Part shown: positions 33,844 through 43,419 of the stretch, in pieces
Numbering within the stretch: position 1 is the first letter of the stretch
Layout of the letters: each line of letters begins with the position of its first letter
Assembly: GCA_944472155.2 (NCBI GenBank)
Contig: OX235274.1
Location: 32,982,052 to 33,046,051, forward strand
DNA length: 64,000 nt
Origin: Trichobilharzia szidati
Lineage: Eukaryota > Platyhelminthes > Trematoda > Strigeidida > Schistosomatidae
Direction: 5' to 3'
Made by a program: the position numbers and the translations under genes
The notes under the pieces: generated by a model
The model's database searches: none
What the model saw: only the letters and a program-made list of their open reading frames with translations
Told to the model about the DNA's origin: nothing

Positions 33844-34324
33844 TATAACAACAAAAGACAAGGGCCAGGCAACAGATCGTTTATTAAGGAAACTCAACAC
33901 ATTTAATTGGTTGATGGTGACTAGCAGTGGAATCCAGGATGCAGATTTTGTCCTATTTGGGACTCGTCAGTTGGATGTACCTGCATTTCTCAGTGAGTGA
34001 TGACATGTCAACCTGAGACCGAGCACTTCGGTCCAATCAATCGACGGGAAAATCCAAAATTCAATTAAAATCAACACATATTTATAGATTTTAATGTACA
34101 CTATTGTAGGTTATTGTTAGTAGAAAATACAGTCTGTTAACTGGTTGTTTCTCACAGAAAGTTAACCTTGCATCTCTTTGTGGCTGTGTCAGATCATCCA
34201 TATGCTAACTGTATCCGCCTACGCAAAGCCTTTGTTCTCATTTTCTCACCACCAATATTGAGGACATAAACATTGACGTCAATTACTGTCTACCAACTTT
34301 GGCTAGCAGCCAGCTCTCACCACA
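33844..34324. repeat. Solo LTR 1, flanked by 7-bp duplication
   Basis: Starts TATAACAACAAAAGACAAGG and ends CTCTCACCACA. GTAGTAC lies on both sides (33837-33843, 34325-34331). The paralogous PLE at 53733-53755 shows the unoccupied site. Contains an HS SINE. Confidence 0.8.
33903..34070 (-). repeat. HS (Sm-alpha-like) hammerhead SINE inside solo LTR 1
   Basis: Flanked by TCAACACAT at 33894-33902 and 34071-34079 (9-bp target-site duplication). The minus strand carries CATCCAACTGACGAGTCCC, AAATAGGACAAAAT and ATCCTGGATTCCACTGC. The core CTGACGA is intact, but the conserved GAAA after stem II is AAAA, so cleavage should be lost. Confidence 0.85.
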
Positions 34325-34628
34325 GTAGTACCATTCTAGAAATATTCCAAGTCAAAGGTCAAATTGAAAATTCCAATGTGTAATAATCAGTAAGATCGAG
34401 TAGAAAAGACAAAATACGCTTATAATTACTGGAAAACTCGTCAGTTTGTATAATTACAGGTTAAGGACGTAGTATTAACGAAATGGGTAGGAGGTTTGGA
34501 CGTATAAAGATAAAAACAGTAATCAAATCTAATAATGCAGATAGTGATTTTAAAAGGTAAATATGACATAAACTGGAAGGTTGGACAAGAAAGGTAACAG
34601 AACAGTCACTATTGGTGAGACTAACTTT

Positions 34629-34958
34629 TCATGATGGCCACGATAGGCACAACAGTTGAAAGTATTTCTTTTGGACACATAAAGTAGCCTTGAGCTTTTG
34701 GATCGCCAGTGCCTCAGCTGTTCCTAAATGTCTTGATTTCACTCCCTTTGGTGGGCTTGATCGGATCTTGTATATGACTTCGAAGGACTTTTCAACTGTA
34801 GCTGAATGTCCTGAATTCACCAGATGTTCTGTTACTGGACTATACACACATTTGTGTTCTCCTTTTCTAACCATTCTGGGTAGTGTTTCCAAGCTCGTTT
34901 TACAGGTAGAGGCATGATACAGCTAATGTACTCGGCTCCACCTGAGAAAGTGGACTGG
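34629..34958 (-). pseudogene. GIY-YIG C-terminal part of PLE
   Basis: The open frame 34629-34892 reads GEHKCVYSPVTEHLVNSGHS, then VEKSFEVIYKIRSSPPKG and AEALAIQKLKATLCVQKK. These blocks parallel the GIY-YIG C-terminal half in copy P5 (SVTEHLVNSGHS, FKVIYKIR). Upstream, the complement of 34900-34958 still encodes SGGAEYISCIMPL-like residues, so the YIG glycine has been replaced. Lacking RT, it cannot move alone. Confidence 0.78.
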
Positions 34959-35029
34959 TATATGAATGTTGAAGTGGCCAAATGCAACAGCTTGTCTTTC
35001 ATTATCGTAATACAGTTATTCCCTTAGAT

Positions 35030-35612
35030 TCCAAGTAGAATAAAAGACTTCAACAGCTCATTTCAGTTTCACACTGTTCTCTGCAGTCTTTTCTAGGTGG
35101 CTTCGTCATCGCCCATAAGCTCTCACCTCCGCCTAACATGATCTCCTCTATGTCACTCTCGGACTCTCAACACATAGTTTTCCATTCAGATTCCTCCCCC
35201 CCCCCCCCCTCCGAAGGTTAGCCTTGTGTACGATGTCACTTAACTGTCTCCTCAGCGTGTATCTAATCCATTTTTTCAGCAAATTTGTTGGGTAATAGAT
35301 TCTCGGTTGGCTGGCCATATGATCCTCGGTATGAGACCAGTCAAGGAGGCTTTTGTGTTGGATTTCCACACTAATTTCTTTTTCATGAAGTTCTGTCTTG
35401 CCTTTCCGACCTTACCTCCAAAATCTTCATCCAAGCCACCTATAGATGAAATGTTGTCTGGAAAAATGAAAGAGGTGACTTCCTTCGAATTTCCCCCGTT
35501 GATACAGACTGGTACTTGCTTTTGTTGGTTGGTAAGGAACTTAATCACCTCTGTCTTTTGTATGTTCACTTGCAATCGTATCTTTGCTGTCTCACTCTTC
35601 TGCAACTTTTTG
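35030..35612 (-). mobile_element. RTE-clade LINE 3' end, decayed
   Basis: The complement of 35030-35070 is the RTE 3' terminus (ACTTGGAATCTAAGGGAATA). The minus frame 35276-35605 keeps RLQVNIQKTEVIKFL, DEDFGGKVGKARQNF and a broken GSETW region. A C-homopolymer (about 14 C) lies at 35199-35212. Confidence 0.78.
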
Positions 35613-35642
35613 GTTTTTACTTGTAAAAATTCATAATGTTAG

Positions 35643-35997
35643 TGTGACGACAGAAGACAAGGGTCAGGCAACAGATCGTTTATTGAGAAAATCAACAGAT
35701 ATTTATAGATTTTTATGTACATTATTATTCCTTATTGTTAGCAGAGAAGCAACTGGTCTTCTGCTTGGTTGTTTTCCTGCTGAAGGTTATTCTGTCATTC
35801 CTTTGTGACCGTTTCATAGAAAGTCAGGCCATATCTCTGCGAATCGTATCCGCCCACTCTGAGTCTGCTGGGATTAGTTGTTGAGATCCTCAAGATTAGG
35901 CTATGTTCTTGTTTTTTTCTCATGACCAAGACTTGGGACGTAAACATTGACGTCAATTGTTGTCTACAATTTTTTCTTGCAGACAGCTGTCACCACA
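35643..35997. repeat. Solo LTR 2
   Basis: Begins TGTGACGACAGAAGACAAGG, ends CTGTCACCACA. Same family as 33844-34324 and 36328-36646. Flanking GTTAG and GTAGT are at best an imperfect duplication. Confidence 0.75.
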
Positions 35998-36323
35998 GTA
36001 GTAATCTCAGCAGTAAAAGTATTCTATGAAGTGCTGATCAAGAAAAGAGATACGAAAAGGCGTTTTACAGTTACCTTTGTCGTTTGGTTTTTATTTTAAA
36101 GGCTGACGGAAACTTCTCCTTGAAGAAACGGAAGGTAACTTGGAGTGGATTTCTTCAGATATCCATAAGTAATTTAATATTTACTTACAGTTTAAAACAC
36201 AAGTTAACAAAGAGATCTCTCTTCGTAACTTCTTCTTGAAGTTGCACATTTATTTACAGGGTGTATATGTATAATGTTAACTGTCAACAAATGTCAAAGG
36301 TCATTGTCAGCTGGTAACAATAT
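35998..36323. other. Unannotated spacer between solo LTRs
   Basis: No coding or repeat signal recognised. Confidence 0.45.
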
Positions 36324-36327
36324 GTGT

Positions 36328-36646
36328 TGTAACAACAGAAGACAAGGGGCAGGCAACAGATCAGTTTTATTACGAAAACCAACAGGTATTTATATGTTTT
36401 TTACGTACATTAATAAGGCTCTGCCCGCAGAAAGAAGGCGGTCTTCTGATTGGTTGTTTGCAAACAAACGCAGCCTTCTGCTTTCTCGTTTTCGATATTT
36501 CTCGGAAATGCGAGCCACTTGTCTGCGAATCATATTTGTCCACGTCTAGGTCAGCTGTGATCGGTTGTTGAATCAGCCCAGATTAATTTCCACCAATCAG
36601 CGTAGATCAATGTCTACCAATTGGCTAGCAGCTTGCTCTCACCACA
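36328..36646. repeat. Solo LTR 3
   Basis: Begins TGTAACAACAGAAGACAAGG, ends CTCTCACCACA, flanked by GTGT at 36324-36327 and 36647-36650. The TG...CA ends and short duplication fit a gypsy-type LTR. No internal sequence remains. Confidence 0.78.
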
Positions 36647-36929
36647 GTGTGAAATACATCAGTTTGCGAGCAACAACAAATAATCTTAAGTAACTGAGGG
36701 TATTTACAACTAATTAATTAAGTGATGAGTAGTAATTTGGAGACAATTGATAGAAAACAGGAGCCCAAAGAGTTAAAGATGAATAACACAAAAAATCGCG
36801 TAGAGTTTACCATACTGTAGTGTACCTTGAACCTTTACAACTTATCTGATGCCTCGGCTGGGTAGTAAGCTCGAAGAGTGCGCTGAATAGTAGCACAACA
36901 AGGGAGCGAACTACGTGTGTACAGCCATG
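36647..36929. other. Unannotated spacer
   Basis: Nothing recognised. Confidence 0.4.
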
Positions 36930-37140
36930 TCGGAAATCACAAGATGGTGTGGCGCCAAAAGTGGGTGAATGCGTTAAAACGAAAATTCAAAGGTTCAAGG
37001 TACACTACACAGGCATAAAATGGACCCACACAAAAAACTTGGAGGATCTGAACTTCGTCGATGATATTTGTCTAATTTCTCACAAACTAGAAGATATGCA
37101 AGAATTTTCTAGAGGTTCTGCAGAAATACAAGAGTTTTAA
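36930..37140 (+). mobile_element. RTE RT fragment
   Basis: Reads TGIKWTHTKNLEDLNFVDDI, then CLISHKLEDMQEF. This is the RTE motif C region (Asp-Asp kept as VDD), equivalent to ISRVDDLCLMSHKIEDLQ at 41480. Truncated on both sides. Confidence 0.72.
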
Positions 37141-37214
37141 GGACTTAGAAGAATAAACATACAAAAACCAATTTAGTAGGAATCAACATGGTTATTACTA
37201 TGATAGTAGAAGTG

Positions 37215-37515
37215 GTTGAATAGCTTTCTTTTGTGTACTTAGCTCCGGTTTCTCTGACTGAATAGCTAAAGCTTCAGCAATATAAAGTAGACGAAAGTCT
37301 GTTGCCCTTAGTAGGCTGTTCTTCACTTCGTATATTACTCTGAAAGAGGCGTTTGCTGAGGTGGAATGACTAGTGTTGACAAGATGCTGGATTGATGCAT
37401 TCCTTATAGGGTCACTGCTACCTTTCTGCAGCCATGAGAGATAGTGTTCTTAAACCCTCTTAGATAGGATACGCGTCGAACGACCAATGTACCTGGCTTG
37501 CTTCACAGTAACATG
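37215..37515 (-). pseudogene. PLE GIY-YIG nuclease fragment
   Basis: Minus strand: ISLHVTVKQARYIGRSTRIL, a stop, EHYLSWLQKGSSDPIRNAS, then HLVNTSHSTSANASFRVIYE and ALAIQSEKPELSTQKK. The YIG of the nuclease is intact, while the preceding Cys positions are lost. It lies head-to-head with the RT relic at 37555. Confidence 0.7.
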
Positions 37516-37554
37516 TAAGCTGATATATGTTTACATTTATATATATGTATATAT

Positions 37555-38340
37555 ACATCGCTTTTTCATTCTGCGGGCTTTCAAAGAGTGGTGTTTAATC
37601 AACCGACTGAATATTAGTGTCAGAGTAGAAAGTTATAAAAAATTTTTGACAGTAATTATTAATAAATTTTCTGAAGACTTCCTAAGATACCTGAATGTGT
37701 ATACGCGTATTGAAAAGCTCATTACTGCTTGTCAAAACTCCAAAACACATAACTAAAGATAGTGATTGACACTTTTGGGTTTCACAAAAGATACATGGGT
37801 GATACTCTCATTATCTCAAATAATAAAGAGAATTCAGGAGGCATCCTGAATTTTTTCTGCAGGTACCACTCTGAAATCCAGTCCACATTAGAGAAGGAAC
37901 CCGACTCAAAAGTATCTTTTCTGGACGTTCAACTAACAAAACGTGAACAACAAGATGAAACACTAAACAGATCCATCCACGGAAAGCCAACATGGAACAG
38001 ACAACTCACTAACTTTCAAACTGAGTGCCTCTATATACAAAACAAAATCTGATGCGTTCATTGAACCGCAAAATCCGCAACATTCGCAGTCCTGACAGTG
38101 AACGCTCTGAAAAGAATTCTGCCTGGAAATGGCTACTTCAAACGTTTCATCACAAAATCAATGAAGCCTAAACCAGTACAACTGCCCACACTTTCTCCTT
38201 CTAAAAGACTTCCGGAATCACAAGCGGTCGTGTGAAAAAGATTAGCTGCAGTTTACATTTCCTGATCTGTATTATTAAACAGAAACAACCGTAGAAGGTT
38301 TCAGCGTACCAAGCGGCTTCCTGCTTTCTTTGATACCAAT
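37555..38340 (+). pseudogene. PLE RT relic, catalytic Asp pair broken
   Basis: Open piece 37762-38052: HKRYMGDTLIISNNKENSGG, then CRYHSEIQSTLEKEPDSKVS with FLDVQLTKREQ and GKPTWNRQLTNFQTE. This is the PLE RT palm and thumb. The expected Tyr-X-Asp-Asp is YMGD, so one catalytic Asp is Gly. Later frames give RSLNRKIRNIRS and an AWKWLLQTF-like piece. It belongs to the same subfamily as the P5 copy at 52290 (compare WNGQFINFQS). Confidence 0.75.
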
Positions 38341-38557
38341 GAGCAAAATGAAACAGTGTAACACAGCAGAAATTTAAGCAAGACCATAATACTAAACATC
38401 ATGAACAGTTTTCAAATTTATATCTCATAAGTAACACACTAAACACCTTTAAAATTTACATGTATGGTTAAAAGTATAGTTATAAAAAATAAATGTACAC
38501 TTCTTCTGGAATGTAAAAAAAATAAAGAAATATTACTGACTAATAAATAGTAATGTA

Positions 38558-38794
38558 CTAATGGTATCTTCGATAGTAATTTTCTGCAAAGCTTGCACAC
38601 GGTTGGTTAAGGCATAGAGACAGTAAGTTTCGACATGCTGTATTACAAATTTCTTTAGCACCAACCGCCCTTTTGCATCGACTGTCGCATGCGAGACTAC
38701 GCATTAAACATTGAGTTTTACAATCACCTCTCACTAGAATCCTTTTACTCATCACTAAGTTGACGGAGAAGAGTAGGAAAAGAATTGCTTGAAG
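38558..38794 (-). CDS. Putative secreted cysteine-rich peptide, last exon
   Basis: On the minus strand a splice acceptor (pyrimidine-rich TTTCTGTTTATTCATTGACAG, ending at 38795) is followed in phase 0 by QAILFLLFSVNLVMS, a hydrophobic stretch like the core and end of a signal peptide, then a basic Cys-rich region ending at TAG (38558-38560). The eight Cys follow C-X3-C-X6-C-X3-C, a 9-residue spacer, then C-X3-C-X6-C-X4-C, so the mature part looks like two copies of one helical-hairpin-like module. No family is recognised. Schistosomes secrete many small peptides from multi-exon genes, which fits, but the upstream exon with the start codon was not found. An alternative start is the ATG at 38750-38752, which would lack most of the hydrophobic part. 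Confidence 0.45.
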   Translation of the reverse strand, partial: LQAILFLLFSVNLVMSKRILVRGDCKTQCLMRSLACDSRCKRAVGAKEICNTACRNLLSLCLNQPCASFAENYYRRYH

Positions 38795-38929
38795 CTGTCA
38801 ATGAATAAACAGAAATACCACAGAGGTGTATTAGGTTAGAAAAAGGGTTGAACTTGGAAATAAAAGGCATGTTGCTTAATATTTAAGTCAGGTTTATTTG
38901 TAAATAAATTTAGGTAAAAATCCATGATC

Positions 38930-39330
38930 TAATCCTTACAAACCAACTATAGAAAATTAATCTGATGCTCGCTAGTGACTTGCTATAGGACAAAGTTTCC
39001 TGGAGTTCTGGTGAGAAGTCGTGACCAGTGAGGTCCATCCAGATGTCAAGTGTGAGGACGGATGTCCCACCAATGACATTGGTTGTGGTCGGGCTAAATC
39101 ACGAATTGGTGGGAGTTAGAATTCATGAAATGATCATTGAATCGGGTCCCAGTGAATGAATGGTATATGACCTTGCTTGCTTGTAACCGGAAGGTCCTGG
39201 GTTCGAATCCCAGTGGGTGCGTACTGCCAATGATTCCCAAACAAGTGAGATGAAACAGCAGCTGTCCAGTACTCCCTGGTTTTCAATGGTTCTCTAACTG
39301 ATATCAATCCATGATCAACTCGTAAAAATA
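38930..39330 (+). repeat. T1 SINE, near-complete unit
   Basis: The best single plus-strand unit. Head AATCCTTACAAACCAACTAT then AATCTGATGCTCGCTAG; 5' body; tRNA-like part with GGGTTCGAATCC (B box at 39201-39212); hammerhead-shaped segment (GTACTGCCAATGATTCCC, CAGCTGTCCAGTAC); tail GATCAACTCGTAAAAATAAC. Confidence 0.82.
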
Positions 39331-39661
39331 ACTGAAAAGTGGATATAGTTCCCTCAAAAAAGAATTTTCTGCCCAAAATACTCAAATCAGATTTTGTTTT
39401 TGGGTAATTGGTGGTACAAAGGTGTCTCAGACGACTCACCACATTATTATACTAGTTCTGCAATCTGACAACTTTTTAAGTCTACAAATATTCTATTTGT
39501 TTTTCAGTAATAAAACTCTCTGAACTTCGATTTTCCTACAAGAGGAACATCTCCGATTGAGAAGTTCAGGAGAATTTCTGATTAATCAGCCAACATCGAT
39601 CGTTCGTCTTTCTCAAACTCTAGATTATTAGGAAGTAATCTGTAGAGCAAGTAAATCAATA
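39331..39661. other. Unannotated spacer
   Basis: Nothing recognised. Confidence 0.4.
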
Positions 39662-40165
39662 GTTACAGGATTTCATCATGAGCTGACATTGGTTAGAGAA
39701 CCACTGGAAAACCAGCTGTGAGTACTGGACAGCTGATTCGTCCTAGTTTGGGACTCTTCATCAGTACGAACCCACCTCCAGGGTTCGAACACAGGACCTT
39801 CTGGTTACAAGGTTAGCGAGCTCGTAGACCATTAAGCAGCCACTGGGACCCGATCCAATGGCCAGCGCATGAATTCTAACTTCTGCCAATTCACGACATA
39901 GCGCGATCACTAGCCAATGTCTTCGGCGAGTATTTGTCCTCACACCTGACCTGATGCACCCTATTGGTCACGACTTCTCACTAGAACCCAGTGGCTTAAT
40001 GGTATACGAGCTAGCTCGCCTTGTAACCAGAAGGTCCTGGGTTCGACCCCCGGTGGGTGCGTACTGATGAAGAGTCCCAAACTAGGACGAAATGACCGTC
40101 CAGTACTCCCAGGTTGTTTTCCAATGTCAGCTCATGATGAAATCCTGTAACCAATCAAATCTCTA
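39662..40165. repeat. T1 SINE head-to-head dimer
   Basis: 39662-39984 minus, 39985-40165 plus. The plus unit shows TGGCTTAATGG (A box, 39991-40001), GGGTTCGACCCC (B box), and a clean hammerhead-shaped segment at 40061-40106: stem I GTACTG/CAGTAC, stem II GTCC/GGAC, GAAA at 40089-40092. Confidence 0.82.
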
Positions 40166-40369
40166 CAAATCAACACTTAGAAATCAATAGTTCATTGAGT
40201 AAGGTATCACGAACATTATATCATTCTGAAAGATCTCACCAGGCTTTTCTGGAAGTTGGTAAGCTAACCATCTAACATGAACTTTTATTACTACTACTAC
40301 TATCAGGTTAATGTATAAAAGTTGTGTTACGAAAGTAATTATTATGTTAAAGCTTCTTACTGCATACTG

Positions 40370-40505
40370 GAAAAGAGTTCCAAATTAGAACGAAGCAACT
40401 GTTCAGTACCCCTTGGGGATTTTCAATGGTTCTCTAACACTGACATCAATCTGTGATCAAACTTCAAAGCAGTCAAATCCCGAAAAAATCTATTCTTGAA
40501 AACTG
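40370..40505 (+). repeat. T1 SINE 3' part
   Basis: Recognised by AGAGTTCCAAATTAGAACGA, TGTTCAGTACCCCTTGG and the tail GGTTCTCTAACACTGACATC. Confidence 0.7.
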
Positions 40506-40764
40506 ATGTGTTTTGTGGAACAATTAGAGTACACAAATGAAATGAAATTGAATTCAATGTATCCCACAATGTTTGTTTCTTTTTGGTTTGCAAAATGTCT
40601 TAATATATATGAATGGACATAAACTAGAAAAATTACTCCAACTAAGGAGCAACTAAATAAACGGCAGGTTATAGGTCTAGCTCACACATCACTAACATTA
40701 CCATTCCATGCAGCAATAGGAGAGTGAGTATGGGACCATCAAATTCTGCAGTAAGCATATAATA

Positions 40765-41045
40765 ATTCGGTTGCGCTATATCGTGAATTAGCAGAAGTTA
40801 GAATTCATCCGTGGCCATTGGATCGGATCCCAGTGGCTTAATGGTCTACGAGCTCACTAGCCTTGTAACCAGAAGGTCCTGGGTTCGAACCCTGTCGGTG
40901 GGTGCGTACTGCCGAAGAGTCCCAAACTAGGCTGACGAAACAGCTGTCCAGTACTCCCAGGTTGTTTTCCAGTGGTCCTCTAACCAATGTCAGCTCATGA
41001 TGAAATCCTGTAGCCAATCAACCAAATCCGTAAAAACCAATACTT
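40765..41045 (+). repeat. T1 SINE
   Basis: tRNA-like part with TGGCTTAATGG and GGGTTCGAACCC; hammerhead-shaped segment GTACTGCCGAAGAGTCCC with GAAA and CAGCTGTCCAGTAC; tail ATGATGAAATCCTGTAGCC. Confidence 0.82.
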
Positions 41046-41344
41046 GAATTCGTTTTTCGCTGTTAGATGAAACTGTCAGTCGTTGAATTGCTTTTCAGCA
41101 TGTGGAACATTAAATACTTGCCTTCTAAGATGGTGTTAATTTGTAGCTTCACATTGTATGAGAGGTCGGCGTAACTGTACACTTATGGAATAAGAACAAG
41201 TCGACTTACTAATCTACGATTTCATATGGTGTATTCCATTTTGAAAATTACTTTGAATTCAATAAATTCCACACACACACACTGCACAGATAAATTTATT
41301 TGTGAATATTAAGTATTAACCGATCTGCAATAACAAAATTCATC

Positions 41345-42310
41345 TTGGGCACTCTGGTAGAGTATACTGTAGTATTTACTGATGATGTATCACCAATGAT
41401 ATTCCTAATTGTGATGGACTGGATTATGCGTCAGACAGTGGGAAACGAGAAGACAGGGATATCCTGGAACGACGTGAGGATTTCGCGCGTGGATGATTTA
41501 TGTTTGATGTCACACAAAATCGAAGACTTACAAACGAAAACCGACAAACTGGTCGAAGAAGCAGCAAAGACAGGACTCCGGGTGAACATAGACAAGACGG
41601 AGGTTATGAAAATAACCAACCAACAGCAACAGCGGCAGCAAAAACAACCAGCGCCAATCACCATCAACGGGAGGGATTTGAAAGAGGTTACTTCATTCAC
41701 TTATCTAGGAAGCATTGTCTCAACCACAGGAGGAACAGACGAGCATGTCAAATCGAGAATCGGAAAGGCGAGAAACACATTCATCAACCTGAAACCAATC
41801 TGGAAATCTTCCGCTATCACTCAGCATCAACAACAAAATTCGGATTTCCAATACAAACCTCAAGTCAGTCAGTTCTTCTATACGGATCAGAAACTTGGCG
41901 GGTCACAAAGAATGTTTTCAACAGGTTTCAGACCTTCATCAATAACTGTCTTCGCTCTATACTGAAGATTAGATGGCCGGAAAGAATCACCAACAAGAAA
42001 CTATGGGAACAAACAAAACAAGAACCAATCGCTCAACAAATAGGCAGGAGAAAGTGGAGATGGATTGGACACTCGCTGAGGAGGCCGTTGAGTGACATCG
42101 CGCGTCAGGCCAACGCTCGAGTGGAACCCGAAAGGGAAGTGGCGGCGAGTGGGACGTCAGTGCAAGGGTGACATGGAGGAGATCGTGTGATGAAGAATTG
42201 AAACAGTATGGATTAACATGGATGCAAGTGAAAAGTACAGCACAAGACAGAAGCAAGTGGAGGCGTGCAGTTGAAGCCCTATGTTCCACTAGGAACCCAA
42301 GGGAACAATA
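41345..42310 (+). pseudogene. RTE-clade RT C-terminal half, frameshifted
   Basis: Frame 1 (41345-41840) carries a piece of the RT palm, MIFLIVMDWIMRQTVGNEK, then ISRVDDLCLMSHKIEDL (motif C, VDD), GLRVNIDKTEVMKI and FTYLGSIVSTTGGTDEHVK. A frameshift between about 41810 and 41865 moves to the frame giving [34 protein letters not shown] and RKWRWIGHSLRRPLSDIAR. A second shift near 42115 precedes TWRRSCDEEL and the C-terminus TRNPREQ. The 3' end AACCCAAGGGAACAATAATA is at 42294-42313. Very close to the intact copy at 63406-64000, so inactivation is recent. Confidence 0.85.
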
Positions 42311-42440
42311 ATAATAATAATCGAGCACAAATTATTGCCACTCATAATCATATCAAGGCACCCACTCACACAACTTTCTTGCTTCACTTAAATACAACAC
42401 TGTGTGAATTTACCAAAATAAAATTCTATCCATAACAAAA
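42311..42440 (-). mobile_element. PLE 3' fragment abutting RTE tail
   Basis: CGAGCACAAATTATTGCCAC (42321-42340) onward, including ACAACTTTCTTGCTTCA, matches 9495-9560, the 3' region of the PLE left arm. It directly follows the RTE AAT tail. Confidence 0.65.
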
Positions 42441-42684
42441 TTCAGCGTTTGAAGAGAGAGAATGAATAAACACTGACTTAAAATAATGGGGATCCATTGT
42501 ATTCCGTGGATTCACTTCAGCTGTATACAACCTAAGAACCTAATAAATATAATACATCCATGTTATTCTACACCAATGCTTATTCTTTCTCTGTTCAAAA
42601 TCCGAGACGTGGAACTGCTGTGTGAAATTAAACATTTATTTGACTGCAAGTATCATGTGTTGTAAATAAACTTAACTGTTGAAG

Positions 42685-43285
42685 ATGAATTATATTCGAT
42701 CGATGGATGAGGATGCAAAGATCAGAATTGGAAAGGCAAGACAGACATCATCACTCTGATAAAATCAGTTTGGAAATTTTCCAAACCCAGTCATCACTAT
42801 AAAGAACAACATTCGGATTTTCAACACTAATGTTTAACCAGTCAGTTCCTCTATAAGGATTAGAAACTTGTACCGACATCACCAAATGCATCTCCAGCAG
42901 GCTACAGAAGACTTTTATCAACAGTTACTTACTTCGCTGTCTCTACAGTGAAGATTAGATGACCAGTCAGAAAGAATCAGCAACAAGAAACTCTAGGAAC
43001 GAACCAATTGGATAACCTATTGCTCAACAAATATGTGGAAGAAAAAGGAGATGAAATTGTTGCATGCTGAGGAGACCGTCTACTGACATCACGCGCCAGG
43101 CACACTCGTGAGAAAAGCCCGAAATGGGAGACAACGGTAGCATGGAGGAGATCATATGAGGCGAAGGAAAAGAGAGACTATGAGCAGCCATGGAACCTCA
43201 GCTAAAGATGACCGTAGAGAATAGGAAAAATTAGAGATGTTCCGTTGAAGCCATATGTTCCACTTGGAACCCAAGGGAACAATAA
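42685..43285 (+). mobile_element. RTE-clade LINE 3' end, decayed
   Basis: Starts at the block encoding DEDAKIRIGKARQ and runs through ATTCGGATTTTCAACACTAA to GGAACCCAAGGGAACAATAA (43266-43285). Many indels. Confidence 0.78.
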
Positions 43286-43419
43286 CTTTACCAATCTACT
43301 GTATATATATATATAACACTTTCAAGAAGGTTCCTAATTTCTCATAATACAAAACGATTGCATATTATGGCCTCCCTCATTCAGTAATTATCAAGTAACT
43401 TATTCGAATAAAAATCTGC

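Larger units (their letters stand above)
33640..34960 (-). mobile_element. Penelope-like element (copy P4), carrying a solo LTR
   Basis: The minus-strand PLE has its nuclease C-terminus at about 34629-34960 and its 3' UTR from there down to about 33640. The 3' UTR aligns in reverse to 53100-53900 of the plus copy P5. A solo LTR (33844-34324) interrupts it. It is 5'-truncated within the nuclease domain. Confidence 0.8.

Noticed and set aside
39981..40052. Functional tRNA gene
   Set aside because: A and B boxes are present, but the cloverleaf is imperfect, the sequence recurs as part of a dispersed SINE, and it is followed by SINE body rather than a T-run terminator.
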